From NCBI GenBank assembly GCA_900290245.1, contig OKRB01000105.1, forward strand, positions 43,934-107,933: DNA of 64,000 nucleotides, read 5' to 3'. Shown here piece by piece: positions 1 through 9,294 of the stretch. Each line of letters opens with the position of its first letter. Position 1 is the first letter of the stretch. The notes under the pieces were generated by a model, which ran no database searches, was not told where the DNA came from, and worked only from the letters and a program-made list of their open reading frames with translations. Made by a program: the position numbers and the translations under genes. Origin of the DNA: Candidatus Sulfuritelmatomonas gaucii (GTDB lineage: Bacteria; Acidobacteriota; Terriglobia; Terriglobales; Acidobacteriaceae).

Positions 1-2
1 TC

Positions 3-1370
3 ATGATAAACCGTACCTTGATGACGCGAAGATTCACGCAGGTGATGGCATGGACAGGGGTGGCTGTGCTGTGTGCTGTGGTCGCGGTTGCGCAGGACGC
101 GAGCGCGCCTGCGGACCAATCTCAAGGGCAGCCTGCTGCGCAACAGGGGCCGCGCACAGATGGACAGGTCGAGATGGACGTGGTGCACGCGCTTGACGCT
201 TCGGCGGCGCTGAAGAACGATTTGATTACCGCGGCCACAATCCAGGGCGAAGTCACGCTTTCCGGAACAGTTTCGAGCGATGCATCAAAGCTGCTCGCCG
301 AGTCGATTGTTTCGCACGTGAATGGCGTAACCAAGGTGCACAACAATCTACAGGTCGGAAATCCGAGCCAGGCGGCGCAGAACGCGCAGCCGGCGCCGGA
401 TATGCAGGCGCAGGACATGCCTGACAATCAGCAACCCGAGGCAACTCCGGGTTTGCCGCCGCCGGGTCCGTCTCCGGACCAGAATCCGGCGCAAGGCCAG
501 AGCCAGGCTCCCGCGCCTTACCCGCAGCAAGCACCGAATCCGCAGCAGGGTGGTTATCCGCAGCCACCGCCGGCGCGGCCGCAGTACCAGAGCCCGCAGT
601 ACTCGCAATATCCGCCGCAGTATCAGCGGGCGCCATCGGCGCCGAGTTATCAGCCTGCTTCAGGGCCTGTCACCATTCCGCAGGGGACGCTGCTTTATCT
701 GCGGACCAGTGAGCCGGTCGACAGCAAGCGAGCGAAGGATGGCGAGCCGGTTCAATTCACGGTCATCCAGGACGTGACTTCGGGGGGCGTGCTGGCGATT
801 CCGCGCGGCGCCACGGTGCACGGCGTGGTGACGGATGCCAGGAATGTTGGCCAGGGCAAACTTGCCGGCAGCTCCGAGTTGGCGCTTACGCTCACATCGC
901 TTGATTTGGGCGGACGCAGCTACCCGCTTTCCTCCGATGAGTTCAAAGTGAAGGGACCGAATAAAGCCGGCGAGACGGTAGGTAACGCTGTGGGCGCGGG
1001 CCTGATCGGCACCATCATCGGATGCGCGGTTGGCCGCGGCGCGGGATGCGCAATTGGCGCCGGGGCCGGCGTCGCAGCAGGCACGGCCGCTTCGGCTGCA
1101 TCCTCCGGGCCGCGAGTCTGGATTCCCGCCGAGGCGCTGGTGAAGTTTCACGTCACTGCGCCGGTGACCGTCGATCCCGTGAACCCGCAGGAAGCAGCGC
1201 GGCTGGCCGAGGGTTTGTATCCGGGCGGTCCGAGCCTCTATCGGAGAGGGCCGTATGGGCCGCGCTACTATGCGGGCTATGCGCCGTATCCATACGCGTA
1301 TCCCTATGGGTATCCGCCCGTCTACTATCGGCCGTACTTCGTGGTTGGCGGGGCGTATTACTGGCGGTGA
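3..1370 (+). CDS. BON-domain secreted envelope protein
   Basis: A 455-residue protein whose first 30 residues form a signal peptide (Arg-rich start, hydrophobic run, cleavage near VAQ). Residues about 53-118 match the BON fold pattern (a DVVHAL helix, then GEVTLSGTV strands and a VNGVTKVHNNLQV end), a domain thought to bind phospholipid or peptidoglycan surfaces. Residues 120-220 are Pro/Gln-rich and disordered, 222-310 look like a small beta-domain, 320-375 form a Gly/Ala zipper, and the last 60 residues are Tyr/Pro/Gly-rich. It probably sits in the periplasm or outer envelope. The start is only 2 bases from the window edge, so an upstream start cannot be excluded; ATG codons at residues 7 and 15 are alternatives. 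Exact function is unknown. Confidence 0.8.
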   Translation: MINRTLMTRRFTQVMAWTGVAVLCAVVAVAQDASAPADQSQGQPAAQQGPRTDGQVEMDVVHALDASAALKNDLITAATIQGEVTLSGTVSSDASKLLAESIVSHVNGVTKVHNNLQVGNPSQAAQNAQPAPDMQAQDMPDNQQPEATPGLPPPGPSPDQNPAQGQSQAPAPYPQQAPNPQQGGYPQPPPARPQYQSPQYSQYPPQYQRAPSAPSYQPASGPVTIPQGTLLYLRTSEPVDSKRAKDGEPVQFTVIQDVTSGGVLAIPRGATVHGVVTDARNVGQGKLAGSSELALTLTSLDLGGRSYPLSSDEFKVKGPNKAGETVGNAVGAGLIGTIIGCAVGRGAGCAIGAGAGVAAGTAASAASSGPRVWIPAEALVKFHVTAPVTVDPVNPQEAARLAEGLYPGGPSLYRRGPYGPRYYAGYAPYPYAYPYGYPPVYYRPYFVVGGAYYWR

Positions 1371-1425
1371 AAAAAGACAGGGACCAAGGGAACAAGGGAC
1401 AGAGAGAACAAGGGCAAAGACATCA

Positions 1426-1453
1426 GGCATCCGCGTTGGCGGGTGCCCGTTTT
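1426..1453 (+). terminator. Rho-independent terminator after the BON gene
   Basis: A 9-bp stem (GGCATCCGC / GCGGGTGCC, one T-G wobble) with a GTTG loop is followed by CGTTTT. It lies 56 bases after the BON-gene stop and before the next gene, so it probably ends that transcript. Confidence 0.6.
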
Positions 1454-1504
1454 CGTTGCGGCGAAGCGCTGTTCGCATGCGCAAGAGCTCTGATTGCCGT
1501 CGGA

Positions 1505-1510
1505 TATAAT
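1505..1510 (+). promoter_or_regulatory. possible -10 box for the PpiD-like gene
   Basis: A perfect TATAAT hexamer lies 122 bases before the start of the downstream foldase gene and after the upstream terminator. No good -35 box is visible at 16-18 bases spacing, so this is a tentative promoter. Confidence 0.35.
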
Positions 1511-1631
1511 GGCTTAGTCGCATTGAGCGAGAATTGCGCATTCGCAGGCGGCCGAAACCCAGCAGAACCTTCGCTGATGCCTACCGGTCGAGCCTGTCCA
1601 CGCGTAGAGAGTTGAAGGCAAAAATCCATCC

Positions 1632-3605
1632 ATGATTCGTTTCCTGCAGACAGAAAACCGCATGGTCAAAGCGCTGATTGTGGTGATCATCGGCGCCGCA
1701 TCGGTCACCATGGTGCTCTACCTGATTCCCGGCCTCAGCGGCGTGGGCTCTTCGTCGCCTGACACGTATGCGGTGGTTTTTCCGCACTGGTACAGCCGAA
1801 TCCTTTCGTCGGGTGTCGAAATCAAGCAGGCGCGCGTGGAGCAGATTGCACAGAGCGAGCTGCAACAGCGCAACCCGCAATATGCGAACAACCCTATGCT
1901 GCTGCAGTTTTTTGAGCAGCAGGTGGGCCAGCAACTGGTGCAGCAACAGGTGCTGCTCGAAGAAGCGCACCGGCTCGACATCCAGGCGACCGACGACGAC
2001 GTGCGCCAATATCTGCGCACCGGCCCGTCGGGCGAAGTCCTGTATCCCGAAGGAAAATTTATCGGCGAGGACGCTTACCGGCAGTTGATCGACGACCGGC
2101 TGCACGAGTCGGTTACGGATTTTGAGCAATCCATCAAGGACGACATCACGATCCGGCGGCTGCAGGCCTTTATCACCGGCGGCGTGACGGTGAGCGACAA
2201 GGAAGTGCAGGATACCTACCGCAAGCAGAACATCAAGATCAAATTCGACTACGCCGTGATTTCTGCTGACGATGTGAGCAAGACGATCAATCCTTCCGAC
2301 AGCGAGCTGGAGGCATTCTTCAAGAAGAATGCTGCGCGGTACGCCCAGGCGGTTCCGGAAGCGCGAACGATCAGCTACTTCGCATTCACAGCAGACCAGA
2401 TTCCGGGCGGAGTGCAGCAGCCGACGCAGCAGGCTATCCAGCAGTACTACAGGGAACATGTGATCGACTATTCGGTGCCCGAACAGGCCAAGTCGCGGCA
2501 CATTCTGATCAGCTTGGCTGAGAACGCGGACGCAAAGACCGTTGCCGCGGCCAAAGCCAAAGCAGACCTGGTTCTCAAGCAGCTCAAGGCGGGCGGAAGC
2601 TGGACCGACCTGGCGAAGAAAGATTCGGATGATCCCGGCAGCAAGGACAGCGGCGGCGAGCTGGGTTTCGCCGAACGCGGCAAGATGGTGCCGTCGTTTG
2701 ACAACGCGATCTTCACGCAGAAGATTGGCGACATCGAGATTGTGAGAAGCAACTTTGGTTTCCACATGGTGCAGGTGGAAGATCGGCAACCCGCGCACAC
2801 GAAGGCGGTGAACGAAGTGCTGCCGGAAATTCAAGCGACGCTGGTTCGCCAGAACTCGGCAGACGCGCAGGCGAGATATGCGCAGACACTTACCTCAGAA
2901 GCCATCAAGAATGGAATGGAGAAGACAGCGGCGGCGCACCACCTGCAACTGGTAACGACGCAGCCGGTGGCGCACGACGGCGTAATTGCGGCTCTGCCTG
3001 ACAGTACGCAGCTTCTCGCCAAGGCCTTTCAGGGCAAGCAGGGTGATCCGCCGCAATCCGCGCCTACGGGCGAGGGCTACGCCATCTTCCAGGTGACCGG
3101 TATTACGCCGGCGCACGCGCCGACTTTTGCCGACTGGAAGACCCACGTGCTCGACGACTATCGCGAGGAGCAGCTACCCATGCTGATGAGCCAGAAGACC
3201 AAGGCGTTGGCCGACCAGGCCAAGGCGACCAACGACCTGGCCAAAGCCGCCAAGGCGGCGGGCGCAACGGTAAAGACCAGCGACCTGATCGGCGAGGCCG
3301 GGCAGGTGCCTGATTTTGGTGCAGTGGGCCAGGTGGCGCCGCAGCTCTTCGATATGAATGTGGGCGCGATCAGCGGGCCTATCGAGACAGGGCGTACCGG
3401 CGTGGTGGCGAAGATCGACGACAAGCAGCAGCCAACCGCCGATGAGATCGCGAAGAACGTTGACCAGACGCGCGACCAGCTCCTGGACCAGCGCCGCAAT
3501 CAGGCCTTCAGCGTGTTCCTGAGCGGCGTGTGGGACAACTACAAGAAGCACAAACTAATCCAGATTAACAACAAGGCGCCGGGACAGCAGGCGCCGGGCA
3601 TGTAA
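1632..3605 (+). CDS. PpiD/SurA-like peptidyl-prolyl isomerase
   Basis: A 657-residue membrane-anchored periplasmic foldase. Residues 12-35 form one N-terminal transmembrane helix, as in PpiD. An SurA_N-like helical region follows, with a Gln-rich stretch near residues 75-105. A parvulin rotamase domain lies at about 280-375, recognisable by KSRHILIS, the GGELGF loop and FGFHMVQVEDRQ. The C-terminal 280 residues form a second chaperone-like region. By family knowledge it would help fold outer-membrane and periplasmic proteins. The start is preceded by a purine-rich AGAGAGTTGAAGGCAAAA leader. It has its own transcript, bounded by terminators on both sides. Confidence 0.9.
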   Translation: MIRFLQTENRMVKALIVVIIGAASVTMVLYLIPGLSGVGSSSPDTYAVVFPHWYSRILSSGVEIKQARVEQIAQSELQQRNPQYANNPMLLQFFEQQVGQQLVQQQVLLEEAHRLDIQATDDDVRQYLRTGPSGEVLYPEGKFIGEDAYRQLIDDRLHESVTDFEQSIKDDITIRRLQAFITGGVTVSDKEVQDTYRKQNIKIKFDYAVISADDVSKTINPSDSELEAFFKKNAARYAQAVPEARTISYFAFTADQIPGGVQQPTQQAIQQYYREHVIDYSVPEQAKSRHILISLAENADAKTVAAAKAKADLVLKQLKAGGSWTDLAKKDSDDPGSKDSGGELGFAERGKMVPSFDNAIFTQKIGDIEIVRSNFGFHMVQVEDRQPAHTKAVNEVLPEIQATLVRQNSADAQARYAQTLTSEAIKNGMEKTAAAHHLQLVTTQPVAHDGVIAALPDSTQLLAKAFQGKQGDPPQSAPTGEGYAIFQVTGITPAHAPTFADWKTHVLDDYREEQLPMLMSQKTKALADQAKATNDLAKAAKAAGATVKTSDLIGEAGQVPDFGAVGQVAPQLFDMNVGAISGPIETGRTGVVAKIDDKQQPTADEIAKNVDQTRDQLLDQRRNQAFSVFLSGVWDNYKKHKLIQINNKAPGQQAPGM

Positions 3606-3630
3606 GCGCGGATCATGCTTCGAACAAAAG

Positions 3631-3661
3631 GCCTGCAGCCTTGACGGTTGCGGGCGTTTTT
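3631..3661 (+). terminator. Rho-independent terminator after the foldase gene
   Basis: Stem GCCTGCA / TGCGGGC (7 bp, one G-T pair) with an 11-base loop, followed by G and five T. It lies 26 bases after the stop, in the gap between convergent genes. Confidence 0.6.
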
Positions 3662-3681
3662 GCGTTGGCGTCTGCCTGCGA

Positions 3682-6414
3682 TTACGGCAAGGTGGAAGCG
3701 GCGAAGGGCAGCCCTGTCGTTGGCGAGCGGACGGGTTGCGCTTCCATGTTGGGCGCTACGGATGCGCCCGGAAACGAAGCCGGCGTTACCGATACATTCC
3801 ATCCGTCGACCATGATGAGCGCGTCTTGACTCGAGGAATCCGGGCCGTGAAAATCGCTGGCCGCGGCTTCGATGATGATGGTCTTTGTTTCATCGGAAAC
3901 CAGTGAGACATAGTTGTCGCTGTAGAAAGCCGGCAGAACCCGCTCGCCCGATTTGCGGCGGAGCTGTATGTGCGCCATCAGGGCAATATTTTTCGTGGGA
4001 TTGTGGAGCGTGACTTGCAGACGACGCTGCCCCGGTGGATTGTCGGCGAGTTCTTCCACCTTCGCATCCAGCGTGACCATCGGCATCTGGTTCAGAGCAG
4101 CAAGGTCATCGGGATTGCTGGGCGCGGCGCGCCAGTAGAAGTTGCTCGAGATCAGTTTTCCCGCGGCGTCGCGCAGGTCCAGCTTGATGAAGTGAACGGC
4201 TGAAAGATTCGCTGGAAAATCGATCGGGCCAATATCCGTGGCTGCGTCGGGCGTGGCGGTGAGCCTGGTTTCGTGCTGGTACACGAGCGAGCCGTCGAGG
4301 TTGTAAACCGCGATGTGCGCGGCCAAATCGGCGACCGGCTCGGGCTTGTTGTTGATCACCTGCACTTCGCCGTCGGCCTGGTTGAACTGGATGTGCACCA
4401 TCTCTGACGCGTGCATGACGGCGAAGTACGAAGACATGGGTTCTAGGTCGTAGTCGTAGATCTGCCAGACAAAGCTCGGCTGCGCTGGATCGCTCATCCA
4501 CGTAATGACGGCCGTTGTGGGATGGAAGAGCTGGGCGTTGCGTCCCTCGTACATGGCGCGGAAGGCTTCGTAGTTCATCAGCTGCGCCTTGCGCACAAAG
4601 TCGGCGAGGTTGGCGACGTTGCCGTAGCGGCCGGCGAGAATCAAGGGGTAGAGATCGCCGTGCTGGTTTCCTTTGGCGAGGTCGTGAGCGGCCCAATCGT
4701 CGTTGATGGTCTCCCAATCTTTCTTGGGCATCATGGCGTGGATCGATTCCAGCGTCGGGACCGAAACGCTGCCCGTCTCCGTCTTGAAGTAATCGTCAGT
4801 GATGGTGTAGAACGCGCGCGGCGCCCGCCAATAATACGGGCCATGCGAACGCACGCCGCGGCCGCGGGTCGAGCTGGGCTGGTAGAGGCGCACGGGATCA
4901 AGGTCGGCGAGCAGCGTCTTCAGGGGTGCGTCAATCTCGGGAGGCGGATCGCCCTCATTGCGCGCGCACCACAGGATGATGGAAGGATGATTGCGGAAGC
5001 GGAGGACCTTGTCGCGCACGTTGGCAAGGTAAGTCGGGATGTCGGTGGGATCGGGGCCATCGAGGGGATTGGGCTGGAAGAACTCATCCCACACAAGGAT
5101 TCCGTACTTGTCGCATAGCTCGTAAAAATCTTCACCCGTGCTTTGGCCCACCCAGTTGCGAATCAGATTGAGGTTGGCCAATTTGTGCAGGCGGATCTCC
5201 GTGTCAAGCCGTTCGCGTGGGATCCGCTTCATGGCCTCGTCGAGTCCCCAGTCGCCGCCGCGAATGAAGATGGGCACGTCGTTGACAGAAATCGTGAGCG
5301 TGTCTGTGCCGGGCACCGAGTAGGTGATTTTGCGGACGCCGAAGTCCAAATCCTGCGCGTCAGAAACATCGCTGCCGGTTTTGAATTCGAGATGCAGGTG
5401 ATAAAGATTCGGTTCCCCGTATCCATTGGGCCACCAGAGCCGCGGATGCTCCATGTGCAGCGCGGGCGTGTTTTTGGCATCGAAAGTGATTTGCTGCGTC
5501 GAGTGCGCGGCAAGTTCCATCTGTCGCTCGAACGAAATGCTCTCGATGGTTCCGCGCACCACGCCTTGGACCGGCTTGTCGCTTACATTTTCAACAGTGG
5601 CCTGCACGGAGACGTCGGACGAATCGGTCTTCGGCAGCGGCAGATCGGTGGTCACGTACGGATCTTTCAGGACAACCGGACCGGTGGCAGAGAGATAGAC
5701 CTTTTGCCAGATGCCGGAATCGCGATCGTGAACGGCGTCAAGCCAATCCCAGCCAAGCGTGCTAAGAAACGTGGGTCCGTCGATCGCGCTGATGCCTCCG
5801 TTCTGGCCGACGCCATCGCGCAGTGTGTGCTCATGCGGAACTCCGGGGTGCGGCTCTGGCGTGACGAGTACGGCAATCACCGCATCATGACCCGGCTTGA
5901 CCTGTGAAGTGATATCGAAATTGCCGCGGATGAAGGCTCCGCGAATGCTGCCCATCTTTGCGCCGTTTACCCAAACGTCCGCGGAGTAGTTGATTCCGTC
6001 AAAGTTGAGCCAGACGTGACGGTCTTTGTACGACTTCGGAACGCGGATCAGGGTTCGATACCAGTAGGACGTGTGAACCAGGCTCTCGGGGATGATGTCG
6101 GTGCGATCGTTCTCGCCATAGAGCGGCTCGGGATAGACGTGGTTGTTGACAAGAGTGGTGAGCACGGTGCCTGGAACCGTGGCAGCGTACCAGCCGGTCG
6201 AGTTGAACCCTGCTGCGGACACTTGCGCCGCGGGTTCCGGCACCTTGGCCACATCCTGCAACTGCCAGCCGGAAGCGAGGGTTAACGGCTGCGGGAAAGC
6301 GGCCGCCTCGGCAGGAAGGGCTGCGAAGAGGGCGAGCAAAAGCGACAAGGCAGTGAGGACGAAGAAGAAGAGAGTACGGCCCGTTGGTTTGATCAATGCG
6401 CGATCCCCGATCAT
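3682..6414 (-). CDS. GH2 beta-glycosidase (exo-glucosaminidase/mannosidase type)
   Basis: A 910-residue secreted glycoside hydrolase family 2 enzyme. The ATG at 6414 is preferred over a TTG at 6441 because it leaves a normal signal peptide ending near AEAA. Family order is visible: sugar-binding jelly roll (about 45-200), immunoglobulin-like domain (about 250-360), TIM barrel from about 375, then C-terminal beta-domains. The acid/base glutamate is in the LWCARNEGDPP motif (E487), and the likely nucleophile is E546 in YFKTETGS. The overall shape resembles exo-beta-D-glucosaminidases and mannosylglycoprotein mannosidases more than LacZ; substrate is not decidable here. It is divergent from malQ across a 104-base gap. 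Confidence 0.85.
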   Translation of the reverse strand: MIGDRALIKPTGRTLFFFVLTALSLLLALFAALPAEAAAFPQPLTLASGWQLQDVAKVPEPAAQVSAAGFNSTGWYAATVPGTVLTTLVNNHVYPEPLYGENDRTDIIPESLVHTSYWYRTLIRVPKSYKDRHVWLNFDGINYSADVWVNGAKMGSIRGAFIRGNFDITSQVKPGHDAVIAVLVTPEPHPGVPHEHTLRDGVGQNGGISAIDGPTFLSTLGWDWLDAVHDRDSGIWQKVYLSATGPVVLKDPYVTTDLPLPKTDSSDVSVQATVENVSDKPVQGVVRGTIESISFERQMELAAHSTQQITFDAKNTPALHMEHPRLWWPNGYGEPNLYHLHLEFKTGSDVSDAQDLDFGVRKITYSVPGTDTLTISVNDVPIFIRGGDWGLDEAMKRIPRERLDTEIRLHKLANLNLIRNWVGQSTGEDFYELCDKYGILVWDEFFQPNPLDGPDPTDIPTYLANVRDKVLRFRNHPSIILWCARNEGDPPPEIDAPLKTLLADLDPVRLYQPSSTRGRGVRSHGPYYWRAPRAFYTITDDYFKTETGSVSVPTLESIHAMMPKKDWETINDDWAAHDLAKGNQHGDLYPLILAGRYGNVANLADFVRKAQLMNYEAFRAMYEGRNAQLFHPTTAVITWMSDPAQPSFVWQIYDYDLEPMSSYFAVMHASEMVHIQFNQADGEVQVINNKPEPVADLAAHIAVYNLDGSLVYQHETRLTATPDAATDIGPIDFPANLSAVHFIKLDLRDAAGKLISSNFYWRAAPSNPDDLAALNQMPMVTLDAKVEELADNPPGQRRLQVTLHNPTKNIALMAHIQLRRKSGERVLPAFYSDNYVSLVSDETKTIIIEAAASDFHGPDSSSQDALIMVDGWNVSVTPASFPGASVAPNMEAQPVRSPTTGLPFAASTLP

Positions 6415-6518
6415 TCTTAATGAGTTTTGCTGTGCGCTCAAGAGGATACACGGTTTATCGTCTCAAAGGAAACATGCGGACGCTCGCGAGCGCGGGCGCA
6501 TCTGATAAAAGGGACAAC

Positions 6519-8063
6519 ATGGAATTGCAACGCTCGGCTGGAGTTCTGCTGCATGTAAGTTCGCTGCCCTCTTACGGAGGGATCGGCAACCTGGGGCCTG
6601 CCGCGCACGAGTTTGTGGATTTTCTGGCCAAGGGGAAGCAGCATGTGTGGCAGGTTTTGCCGCTTTGTCCTACCGGCTACGGCAACTCGCCTTACGCCGG
6701 CTCGTCGGCTTTTGCCGGTAATCCGTCGCTCATCAGCCTGGAGTTCCTCAGCGATTGGGGTTGGATCGACGGGGAGCGCATTGGAGAGTTGCCGGGCCGT
6801 TCGGGCGTTGTCAACTTTCAGGAGGTTGAAGACCGCAAACTGCCATTGCTCTACGAGGCTGCGGGCAAGTTTCTCGATCACGGGCTCAATGATGGTGCGC
6901 TCGCCGATCAGTGGAAGGATTTTGAGGAGTTTTGCAACGGCCAGGCGGCTTGGCTGAACGACTACGCGCTCTATGCCGTGCTGCGCCGCAAGTTCAAGAC
7001 GGGCGCGTGGACAGAGTGGCCTGAGCCTTTGCGCCGCCGGGATCCGCAGGCATTGGCGCAATTGGGGGCAGAACACGAGCGCGAGCTCGCCCTGGAGCGC
7101 GTACTGCAGTTTGCTTTCCAGGAGCAATGGCACCAGCTTCGCGAAGCGGCAGAGGAAAGCGGCATCAGAATGCTGGGCGATGTGGCGATCTTCGTCAACA
7201 TGGATTCCGCAGACGTGTGGGTTCACCCCGATCTTTTTGAACTCGATGAGGAGCTGAAGCCGATCCGCATTGCGGGCGTTCCGCCGGACTATTTCTCGGC
7301 GACCGGCCAGCGGTGGGGGAACCCGCTCTATCGCTGGGACGTGCTCGCAGCGCACGAATTCGACTGGTGGATCGATCGCGTTCGCCGGGCCATCGAACTT
7401 TACGACATTGTGCGGCTCGACCATTTTCGCGGCTTCGAAGCGTATTGGGCTATCCCGGCGAAGGAAGAGACAGCGGTGAACGGCGAATGGGTGAAGGCAC
7501 CGGGCCTCGAGCTGTTTCGCGCCATCGAGCGGGCGCTTGGTCCGGTCCCGTTTGTCGCTGAGGATCTCGGCTTGATCACACTTGAAGTCGAAGCGCTGCG
7601 CAAGGAACTCGGGATGCCGGGCATGAAGGTGCTGCAATTCGGCTTCAGCAACAAGGGCGCACACACGCACTTGCCGTACCGTTTCTTGCCCGGCACCGTG
7701 GCCTACACCGGTACGCACGATAACGACACGACGCAAGGCTGGTGGAACTCGGCGAGCGAAGCGGAGCGCGCAGCGGTGGAGGCTCTTCTTGGGCCGGTGG
7801 GCGATCGCCCCGCGTGGCCGCTGATTCGCGCAACGCAGGGAAGTATCGCCGAGATGGCCATCGTTCCCGCGCAGGACCTGCTGGAGCTCGGTTCCGAAGC
7901 GCGCATGAACACACCCGCCGTGGCGACAGACAACTGGAGCTGGCGCGCGCCCGAGGGTTGTTGGACGGAAGAGCTGGCGAAGAGGCTCGCGGCGCTGGCG
8001 GGGGTCACGGATCGGGAGAACGATCCAATCGAAAAGCAGGGAGCGAGGGAGCAAGGCAGCTAG
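6519..8063 (+). CDS. malQ: 4-alpha-glucanotransferase (amylomaltase)
   Basis: A 514-residue GH77 enzyme that transfers 4-alpha-glucan segments between maltodextrins in the cytoplasm. Family signatures are clear: the N-terminal GVLLHVSSLPS and GYGNSPYAGSSAFAGNP segments, the nucleophile Asp in VRLDHFRGFEAYW, the acid/base Glu in VAEDLG, and the transition-state Asp in TGTHDNDTT. Its length fits the short bacterial/plant DPE1 type. The open frame extends upstream to 6396, but the ATG at 6519 starts the conserved MELQRSAGVLLH sequence. No other maltodextrin gene is adjacent; the neighbour is a divergent GH2 enzyme. Confidence 0.95.
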   Translation: MELQRSAGVLLHVSSLPSYGGIGNLGPAAHEFVDFLAKGKQHVWQVLPLCPTGYGNSPYAGSSAFAGNPSLISLEFLSDWGWIDGERIGELPGRSGVVNFQEVEDRKLPLLYEAAGKFLDHGLNDGALADQWKDFEEFCNGQAAWLNDYALYAVLRRKFKTGAWTEWPEPLRRRDPQALAQLGAEHERELALERVLQFAFQEQWHQLREAAEESGIRMLGDVAIFVNMDSADVWVHPDLFELDEELKPIRIAGVPPDYFSATGQRWGNPLYRWDVLAAHEFDWWIDRVRRAIELYDIVRLDHFRGFEAYWAIPAKEETAVNGEWVKAPGLELFRAIERALGPVPFVAEDLGLITLEVEALRKELGMPGMKVLQFGFSNKGAHTHLPYRFLPGTVAYTGTHDNDTTQGWWNSASEAERAAVEALLGPVGDRPAWPLIRATQGSIAEMAIVPAQDLLELGSEARMNTPAVATDNWSWRAPEGCWTEELAKRLAALAGVTDRENDPIEKQGAREQGS

Positions 8064-8167
8064 AGAGCGAGAATGCACGCGCGTTCGCCGCTTTCAGAAA
8101 AATGGAGCGTGCGCGTATCGCCTTTAGTGGGAATTGCGGCGATTTCCTTGCTCCCTTGCTCCCTTGC
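8036..8167. repeat. imperfect inverted repeat between convergent genes
   Basis: A left arm at 8036-8056, made of GGGAGC/GAGGGAGCAAGG words, is nearly the exact reverse complement of 8146-8167 (CCTTGCTCCCTTGCTCCCTTGC), with about 90 bases between. It overlaps the malQ 3' end and reaches close to the stop of the convergent gene, so it could act as a two-way transcript end or simply be an expanded word repeat. Confidence 0.6.
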
Positions 8168-8175
8168 GCCCGGTT

Positions 8176-8724
8176 TTACCGGTACGTGGAATCGTCGAAG
8201 CGGCTCATGTCGATCTTGTCGTCGAGCACGCCGAGGGTGATGACGGCAAAGGTAAAGACCTGCGTGTCGGGCTCGAGGTGACCGCCGAAGGAATGTTCCG
8301 CATTCGCGAGCGTAATGTGTGGGTGCACCCGGCCGTCCATCACCATGCCGCTCATGCCAATGATGTCGGCGGGCGCGGTGGGATTCTTGATGAACATATC
8401 TTTGGACGGCAGGTCGCGATTCGACACCTGGTGAACCTGGTAGCCGCGCACCGATCCGAAACCGGAGAGAATGACGGCATTCTTGATCTTTTCCTGCGCG
8501 ATCATCTGCTTGAGCCCGGCCAGCAGGTCGGTGCCGAATTTGAAGCGCAGCACGACGATGCGATCGAGGTGCCCGCTGACGGCAAACACGTCGGGCACCG
8601 CAGGACTGTTGGGTTTGTTATCGATCGCCGGATTTCCCGTGGCATGGCTAGTCTCGTGGCGCGTCTCCTGCGCCGGCAGGGCCAGGCACCCTACAAGCAG
8701 TGCAACAGCAAACAGCTTTTTCAT
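8176..8724 (-). CDS. secreted PPC-domain (DUF296) protein
   Basis: A 182-residue protein with a clean signal peptide (MKKLFAVALLVGCLALPAQ). Residues about 55-175 match the PPC/DUF296 fold seen in AT-hook proteins and stand-alone bacterial proteins: LRFKFGTDLLAGLKQMI, NAVILSGFGSVRGYQV, and the metal-site-like HPHITLAN segment. Bacterial members form trimers with a bound metal, but the exported form has no known substrate. It lies 102 bases downstream of ssb on the same strand, in a gap containing GACCCCTGAT word repeats. Function unknown. Confidence 0.75.
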   Translation of the reverse strand: MKKLFAVALLVGCLALPAQETRHETSHATGNPAIDNKPNSPAVPDVFAVSGHLDRIVVLRFKFGTDLLAGLKQMIAQEKIKNAVILSGFGSVRGYQVHQVSNRDLPSKDMFIKNPTAPADIIGMSGMVMDGRVHPHITLANAEHSFGGHLEPDTQVFTFAVITLGVLDDKIDMSRFDDSTYR

Positions 8725-8826
8725 TTGGATTCCCCCTGGCCGCGAGAGCGTGTTCCGCGCAAGTGAAGATTTCCCTTCGCTCCGCGTTCTCCCTGACCCC
8801 TGATCGCTGACCCCTGATGCTTGTCG

Positions 8827-9294
8827 TCAGAACGGTATATCGTCGTCAGAAATCTCGGCCGCCTGCGCGTAATCATCCTGGCCGGCGGGTGGGCGCTGGT
8901 CTTCATTGACCGCTGCGTTGGCCGGGCTGGGGCGGTTGAATGCGCCGCCGTCGTCACGGCCCGAGAGCAGCGAAAGCTCGTTGACGATAATCTCGGTGCG
9001 ATACACTTTGCGTCCCGCATATTCTTTATCGTCCCAGTTGCGGGTTGTGAGCCGGCCTTCGACAAACAGCTTCGAGCCCTTTTTCACGTAATCGCGGACG
9101 ATCTCCGCCAGGCGCCCGTAGACGACAATGTTGTGCCACTCGGTGCGGTCCTGCCAGTTGCCCTGGCCGTCTTTAGAGCGCTCACTGGTGGCCAGCCCAA
9201 ATGAGGCCACCATGGTGCCGCCGCCCGTGGAGCGAATTTCGGGATCCTTGCCGACATTACCCAAAAGAAAAACTCGGTTTACGCTCTTTGCCAT
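8827..9294 (-). CDS. ssb: single-stranded DNA-binding protein
   Basis: A 155-residue SSB. The OB-fold begins at SVNRVFLLGNVGKDPEIR, with the conserved GQWQDRTEWHNIV-like strand and the VKKGSKLFVEGRL strand. A disordered Pro/Gln-rich linker leads to the acidic tip DDDIPF, which recruits repair and replication partners. The ATG at 9294 is chosen over an upstream in-frame codon because AAGGAGAG lies about 7 bases before it and MAKSVNRV is the usual start. It is not next to rpsF/rpsR as in many bacteria. Confidence 0.96.
   Translation of the reverse strand: MAKSVNRVFLLGNVGKDPEIRSTGGGTMVASFGLATSERSKDGQGNWQDRTEWHNIVVYGRLAEIVRDYVKKGSKLFVEGRLTTRNWDDKEYAGRKVYRTEIIVNELSLLSGRDDGGAFNRPSPANAAVNEDQRPPAGQDDYAQAAEISDDDIPF

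Noticed and set aside
1581..2834. Minus-strand 417-residue open frame opposite the foldase gene
   Set aside because: Low-information Leu/Val/Arg-rich product; the plus-strand gene has a clear parvulin domain.
6438..8078. Minus-strand 546-residue open frame opposite malQ
   Set aside because: Same reason: GC-rich third positions leave the opposite frame open; malQ has all catalytic motifs.
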